DNA of 64,000 nucleotides, taken from the NCBI RefSeq assembly GCF_003863965.1, contig NZ_RRCN01000001.1, positions 5,166,304 through 5,230,303 on the forward strand, in the 5' to 3' direction. Source of the DNA: Paenibacillus oralis (lineage in GTDB: Bacteria; Bacillota; Bacilli; Paenibacillales; Paenibacillaceae). The position numbers and the translations under genes were made by a program. Below are positions 60,032-64,000 of the stretch, piece by piece. Each line of letters starts with the position of its first letter. The stretch's first letter is position 1. Under the pieces are notes generated by a model. That model ran no database searches. It saw only the letters and a list, made by a program, of their open reading frames with translations, and was not told the DNA's origin.

Positions 60032-61108
60032 ATGAATATTTTAATGGTTGCGCCCGAACAGATTCCGGTTCCGGGGAACGGGTCGGTGGAAATTTGCATG
60101 CTGGCCATCGCCAAAGAGCTGGCCGACCGCCATACCGTTACGCTCGTCAGCAGAAAGTCAAAAGGTTTGCCGCCGGTGAGCCGCACCGGCAAATTAACGA
60201 TTGTCCGCTTGCCTTCGGGCAGTTCGAACCGATATATCGCTTACGTGCTGAATTATTTAAAAGGCAGAAACTATGACCTGATTCAGGTCGACAACCGCCC
60301 CTATTATGCGGCCAAAATCAAAGCCGCGTTTCCGTACACACCGGTCTCGCTGTTCCTCCATTCGTTAACCTTCGTTAAAAATACCGCCGCGGTAGCTCCC
60401 AGCATAGCCAAAGCCGATCTCATCGTCGCCAACAGCGATTCGCTAAAGGCAAAATTGTCGGAGCGATTCGCCAGGTTGGCGGGCAAAATATATACGGTGC
60501 ATCTGGGAGTCGATACCGAGCGTTTTAAACCGCCGGCCCGGCGCACAGCCCCTTCAGATCAATTGCGGGTGCTTTTTGCCGGAAGGGTCATTCCCCGCAA
60601 AGGAGTTCCCGTTCTGATCAAAGCCATGGAACTGGTGCGGCGGGAAAAAGCCGGAGCGAGCCTGACGGTCATCGGAGGAGGAAAAGCCGGGTATTTGCGG
60701 GATTTGCGCCGGTTAGCCGGCAAACACCGGGTTCCCGTCCGCTTTGCCGGGAAGGTTCCGCATCGGCTGATCGACCGTTACTTCCGTCAGGCCGACTGCT
60801 TTGCTTGTCCTTCTCAAGAGCACGAAGCGTTCGGGCTGGTCAATGTGGAGGCGATGGCATCCGGGCTGCCTGTCGTGGCGTCCGATATCGGGGGGATCGG
60901 GGAGATCGTAAACCATGGCTACAACGGTTATTTGGTGAGGGCCTATACGGATCCCCGAGAGCACGCCAAGTGGATTTTGCAATTGGCGAAACATCCGGAA
61001 TCGGCCGCCAAAATGTCCAGACAGGCCAGACGGGATGCGGTAGCCAAGTTCGGCTGGAAGCAAACCGCCGCAAAGCTATTGAAGATTTATAACCGGTACG
61101 TGTCCTAA
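60032..61108 (+). CDS. GT4-family glycosyltransferase
   Basis: A 358-aa GT-B enzyme. The N-terminal domain starts MNILMVAPEQIPVPGNGSVE, the nucleotide-sugar domain has LFAGRVIPRKGVPVLIKAME, and the donor-binding motif is PSQEHEAFGLVNVEAMASGL followed by PVVASDIGGIGEIV (EX7E). It resembles spore-coat-associated transferases such as YtcC of B. subtilis, and the convergent YheC/D gene fits that, but the acceptor is unknown. AAGGAGGAG precedes the ATG. Confidence 0.88.
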   Translation: MNILMVAPEQIPVPGNGSVEICMLAIAKELADRHTVTLVSRKSKGLPPVSRTGKLTIVRLPSGSSNRYIAYVLNYLKGRNYDLIQVDNRPYYAAKIKAAFPYTPVSLFLHSLTFVKNTAAVAPSIAKADLIVANSDSLKAKLSERFARLAGKIYTVHLGVDTERFKPPARRTAPSDQLRVLFAGRVIPRKGVPVLIKAMELVRREKAGASLTVIGGGKAGYLRDLRRLAGKHRVPVRFAGKVPHRLIDRYFRQADCFACPSQEHEAFGLVNVEAMASGLPVVASDIGGIGEIVNHGYNGYLVRAYTDPREHAKWILQLAKHPESAAKMSRQARRDAVAKFGWKQTAAKLLKIYNRYVS

Positions 61109-61113
61109 AAATG

Positions 61114-61161
61114 GAGCGGAGGATAGCCGTAATGCAGGCATTATGCGGCGATCCTCCGCTC
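61114..61161 (+). terminator. Bidirectional terminator between the glycosyltransferase and YheC/D genes
   Basis: GAGCGGAGGAT pairs with ATCCTCCGCTC, with inner CCG/CGG pairing. T runs are short on both sides. Confidence 0.75.
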
Positions 61162-61175
61162 TTTGGGTCAGGCGG

Positions 61176-61952
61176 CTATTTGTCCTGAAACCTCCCGTTC
61201 GCACGGGAATAGCGGATGACCGTGCGAAATACGTTTTTGTCCTTTAACTTCCTGAATATAAACGGGTCCGGCGACGTATTAACTTCGAGAATCCAGGGAC
61301 GCAGCTTTTGGTCGATGGCAATATCCGTCCCGATCTCGCGGATCCCGGGAAAAACCTTATGAAGATGGTTGGCGACGTCTGCGCCAAGGTCTTGCAAATT
61401 TACGCAGTATGACTTGATCTTCGGACCTTTCATATGGGGCGAAAGCAGTTTTTCCGCGGGCACCAGCGTCCCGTCGCTATGATAATTTGTGACGATTTTT
61501 TTGGGGTGGGCCAGCCTGCCGATATAACCGGTTGTTTTCCAGACTTTTTGCGGCGTTTTTTGGACCATGATCCGCAAATCAAATGTGCGGTTTTGATAGG
61601 TGAGCAAGTGAATGCCTTGCTGAATGAGGTAGTCCCCTTTAACTTTATGCTGTTGGATGGACGCGTAAAGCTCGTCGAAAGTATTGAAGGAACGGACCTT
61701 TGTTTCGAGCTGGTAGCGGTACGGGGCGTTGCTTGCCGACGGCTTCAGGTCCACTCTCATGACTCCTTTTCCCATAGAGCCGTTAACCGGCTTGACGTAC
61801 ACCATTTTGTGCTTCTTTAGCATATTGAGCAGGTTGGCCCGATCGAATTTTCGCATCTCCGGCAGGTAAGGCTTTAGATCTTTGTTTTCCAGAAGCGCTT
61901 TATTTTTTTTCCATTTGCTGATCACATGGCGTGGTTGCCGGCCTGATTTCAT
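61176..61952 (-). CDS. YheC/YheD family spore-coat ATP-grasp protein
   Basis: A 258-aa ATP-grasp-like protein: VKPVNGSMGKGVMRVDL (ATP-binding loop), YLIQQGIHLLTYQNRTFDLR, VWKTTGYIGRLAHPKKIVTN and the metal-binding IGTDIAIDQKLRPWILEVNT. It is shorter than full YheC/D (about 360-450 aa), lacking the N-terminal extra domain, as many Paenibacillus paralogues do. It is associated with the spore coat or endospore; the ligation target is unknown. Confidence 0.88.
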   Translation of the reverse strand: MKSGRQPRHVISKWKKNKALLENKDLKPYLPEMRKFDRANLLNMLKKHKMVYVKPVNGSMGKGVMRVDLKPSASNAPYRYQLETKVRSFNTFDELYASIQQHKVKGDYLIQQGIHLLTYQNRTFDLRIMVQKTPQKVWKTTGYIGRLAHPKKIVTNYHSDGTLVPAEKLLSPHMKGPKIKSYCVNLQDLGADVANHLHKVFPGIREIGTDIAIDQKLRPWILEVNTSPDPFIFRKLKDKNVFRTVIRYSRANGRFQDK

Positions 61953-62073
61953 GGTTTAAAATCCCCTTTGTGACGGTTTTTTCTTACAGGCAGTGTATTC
62001 CGGCTATATTGAAAAGGGATAAGGTAATCACCTATGCGGCGGCAAAAATCTGCGGGCGGCTTTACAAGAAAAG

Positions 62074-62104
62074 TTAGTTATAATACTATTGTTATAACAA
62101 CTAA
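62074..62104. promoter_or_regulatory. Palindromic operator upstream of the MarR gene
   Basis: GTTATAA (62077-62083) and TTATAAC (62092-62098) flank an 8-nt spacer, with outer TTA/TAA extending it. TATAAT at 62080-62085 may double as the -10, so a bound repressor would block the promoter. Autoregulation by the MarR protein of the following MFS operon is the likely reading. Confidence 0.65.
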
Positions 62105-62127
62105 TTTGCGGAAAGGGAAATTTGCGG

Positions 62128-62580
62128 ATGGAGGTAAATCAACGTGGGGCTGACTTGGCTGTCGGCTTCATTATGGGCGTGACCCACCGGAAAATTGCGT
62201 CATTACTGCAACATCGTTTGAAGGAGTATGACATTACGCCGGAGCAGTGGTCCGTGCTCAATCAGATCGACCAATCCGAAGGTTTGATTCAGAAGGAGAT
62301 TGCCGGCCGGTGCGGCAAGGACAAGCCTACGACCACGCGCATCCTCGATTTATTGGAAAGCAAAGGCTTAATCTACAAGCAGACCGGAAAACAGGACCGC
62401 CGATCCTTTGCGGTGTTCAGTACGGAACGCGGCCGGACGTTGATCCGGGAAACGATCGCGCTTGAGCAAGGGGTCACGGAGGAAGTGAAGCGCTGCATGT
62501 CCGAGGAGGAGTACCGCGTGCTGCTGAATTTGCTGGAGCGGATCAACGTGCATCTCACCGGCCAACTGGAGAACAATTAG
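62128..62580 (+). CDS. MarR-family transcriptional regulator
   Basis: A 150-aa winged-helix regulator: ITPEQWSVLNQIDQSEGLIQ, KEIAGRCGKDKPTTTRILDL, LESKGLIYKQTGKQDRRSFA with the beta-wing, and a C-terminal dimerisation helix. It is probably a repressor released by a small ligand. ATG 62128 is chosen (AAAGGGAAA upstream); TTG 62122 is in frame. It lies 23 bp before the MFS gene, which it should control together with its own. Confidence 0.88.
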   Translation: MEVNQRGADLAVGFIMGVTHRKIASLLQHRLKEYDITPEQWSVLNQIDQSEGLIQKEIAGRCGKDKPTTTRILDLLESKGLIYKQTGKQDRRSFAVFSTERGRTLIRETIALEQGVTEEVKRCMSEEEYRVLLNLLERINVHLTGQLENN

Positions 62581-62603
62581 ATAGAGAGTGGGAGAAATCA
62601 GAG

Positions 62604-63851
62604 ATGAAGGAATCAATTCAATCCGAACCGTTGTGGACGAGGTCGTTTATTTCGTTAACGATCTCTACTTTTTTGCTGTTTTTAAATTTGCATATGCTGT
62701 TGTCTTCGTTTTCCGCTTACGTCAAAAACGAACTGGCCGCCACGGATTTGCAGGTTAGCCTGGTGACCAGCGTATTTGCGGCTTCCGCCATCGTTACGCG
62801 CTTTTTGGCGGCGGCATTGTTAAAAAGAATGTCTTCAAACAGCTTGCTGTTCATCGGCCTGATCATCGCGGCGGCAATGACCGCGCTGAACAGCCTGGCC
62901 GGATCCGTCGGAGGGCTATTATTGATGCGAGCGGGATACGGGGTCGGATTCGGGATCGCCAGCACGATTTTGCCGACGCTGGTGTCGCAAATCATTCCGC
63001 TCCGGCGCATGGGGGAAGGCATCGGTTATTTCGGCTTGTCCACCAGCTTGGCGATGTCGGTTGGACCGATGCTCGGACTTAACATGATGGGTCGGTTTGG
63101 ATTTGGCGCATTGTCGCTGGCCGGCGCGGCAGCTGTGGTGATCATGTTTCCGCTTTTGCTGCTGACCCGGGCGCTGCCGCCCGCTTCCCGGGGCCGGGAC
63201 TTAGGCAAGGCTAATCAAGAAGAGGCAACAGCCGGCCGGAAGGAAAGTGCAGGCAGGAATACCCGCGGTTTTAACCGCAAGCTTTTGTTCCCGGCCTTTT
63301 TAAATATCGTATTGGCGATTACTTACAGCGGGCTGCTCAGTTTTATCGCACTTTATGGAGAGTTTGTCCATCTTTCGCAGGTGGGGCTGTTTTTCCTGTT
63401 TAATGCCATTACAATCGTCATTATCCGGCCGATTTCCGGACGTATCTTCGACAGTAAGGGTCACGCCGCCGTTCTTTTGCCCGCGGCAGCTTCGGTGATC
63501 GCCAGCATGGTGATCTTATCGTTTACAACCTCGCTGGGCATGCTGATTTTGTCGGCATTGCTGTACGGTCTTGGCTTTGGCGCGATTCAGCCGACGATAC
63601 AGGCCTGGATGATTCGCAGCAGCTCGCCTGAGCAATATGGCGCAGCCAACAGCATGTTCTATAATTCCACCGATTTCGGCGTTGCGATCGGATCGGTGAT
63701 TTTGGGAGCGATCGCTTCCGCCACGGATTACGCCGTCATGTATCGCTATTCCGCCGGGTTTATGGGAATGTTTATCGTCATTTATTTGCTGGTCATGGCG
63801 GCAACCAGGGCTGGTCAAGCTAAGGCTAAACCTAACGCCAACGAACGATAA
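62604..63851 (+). CDS. MFS transporter, drug-efflux type
   Basis: A 415-aa protein with 12 helices. The N-terminal half has FLLFLNLHMLLSSFSAYVKN, RAGYGVGFGIASTILPTLVS and GIGYFGLSTSLAMSVGPMLG (the motif C of antiporters); the second half has RPISGRIFDSKG and YGLGFGAIQPTIQAWMI. The substrate is unknown; efflux is inferred from the MarR partner. A strong terminator follows. Confidence 0.88.
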   Translation: MKESIQSEPLWTRSFISLTISTFLLFLNLHMLLSSFSAYVKNELAATDLQVSLVTSVFAASAIVTRFLAAALLKRMSSNSLLFIGLIIAAAMTALNSLAGSVGGLLLMRAGYGVGFGIASTILPTLVSQIIPLRRMGEGIGYFGLSTSLAMSVGPMLGLNMMGRFGFGALSLAGAAAVVIMFPLLLLTRALPPASRGRDLGKANQEEATAGRKESAGRNTRGFNRKLLFPAFLNIVLAITYSGLLSFIALYGEFVHLSQVGLFFLFNAITIVIIRPISGRIFDSKGHAAVLLPAAASVIASMVILSFTTSLGMLILSALLYGLGFGAIQPTIQAWMIRSSSPEQYGAANSMFYNSTDFGVAIGSVILGAIASATDYAVMYRYSAGFMGMFIVIYLLVMAATRAGQAKAKPNANER

Positions 63852-63879
63852 TTTCGAATATGAGAGTGAAAAGTTCAAG

Positions 63880-63921
63880 AAGAGCGGGCCGAGGGCATTT
63901 CCTCGCATCCCGCTCTTTTTT
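63880..63921 (+). terminator. Terminator of the MarR-MFS operon
   Basis: AAGAGCGGG pairs with CCCGCTCTT, with inner GAGG/CCTC, followed by TTTT. The last 79 bases of the window hold nothing else I can call. Confidence 0.9.
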
Positions 63922-64000
63922 ATTGAATCCAGCATAGGCTGCAGAATACAAATTATGGATATGGGCCATATTACTGTTAGTTCACGGGTTGGAGGCGCGT

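Overview
The window reads as chromosome from a spore-forming, Gram-positive member of the Paenibacillaceae, most like Paenibacillus. The basis is gene content and style, not a database match: strong GGAGG ribosome binding sites with many TTG/GTG starts, moderately high GC, a YheC/YheD spore-coat ATP-grasp protein, a collagen-like exosporium protein with DUF4183 domains, FosB (a bacillithiol enzyme), a short SigA-like sigma factor, and futalosine-pathway menaquinone genes (mqnB, mqnD). No rRNA, tRNA or CRISPR array was found.

Layout. 1-4.4 kb: the end of a NarL-type two-component system, convergent with a nitrite-reduction operon (nirK, a DUF2249 protein, a haem-copper-oxidase-like membrane protein, a MIP18-type protein) that has an Fnr-like box upstream. 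4.7-6.35 kb: an IS1595-like element with a transposase of doubtful catalytic competence under a promoter flanked by two LexA-type boxes. Its deletion derivative (a MITE) lies at 16.68-17.11 kb, bounded by a perfect 8-bp target duplication. 6.4-14.2 kb: azoreductase, MgtC-like protein, an exporter-type ABC transporter in line with an HssRS-like pair, then a VanRS-like pair and an ECF sigma factor, which together look like an envelope-stress block. 14.4-16.6 kb: an internally deleted aldo/keto reductase, an Fsr-like MFS pump and a nucleotidyltransferase-like protein.

17.4-27.7 kb is the most unusual part: a polymorphic-toxin island built from spike components of contractile injection systems. 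It holds a DcrB/Eag-like chaperone, a VgrG-like protein, two unknown proteins, a PAAR-like (DUF4280) toxin with its probable immunity protein, a DUF4176 protein, and a second VgrG fused to a hydrophobic segment and a His-rich C-terminal toxin. A tail of AT-rich probable immunity genes follows, one broken by an in-frame TGA, and two related terminators punctuate it. No sheath, tube, baseplate or ATPase gene lies in the window, so how these proteins are delivered is open.

27.7-47 kb is mostly housekeeping and accessory metabolism: ChrA, an oxidoreductase, a GH13 oligo-1,6-glucosidase, a phosphodiesterase, a TrpXYZ-type ABC transporter, NiaP, an UPF0173 hydrolase, an SPFH-protein remnant, AraC, VOC and DsbA-like proteins, and the short sigma factor. 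47-64 kb: a trypsin-like protease, tandem crcB genes under a fluoride riboswitch, the spore-surface pair, fosB, a radical SAM protein, mqnB-mqnD, namA, a DUF4062 protein, an SgrR-like regulator, a glycosyltransferase facing a YheC/D protein, and a MarR-MFS pair with a palindromic operator. Four intergenic regions (38.3, 43.1, 51.6 and 52.8 kb) carry palindromic repeat clusters; in the first three, two copies in one orientation are followed by two inverted copies.
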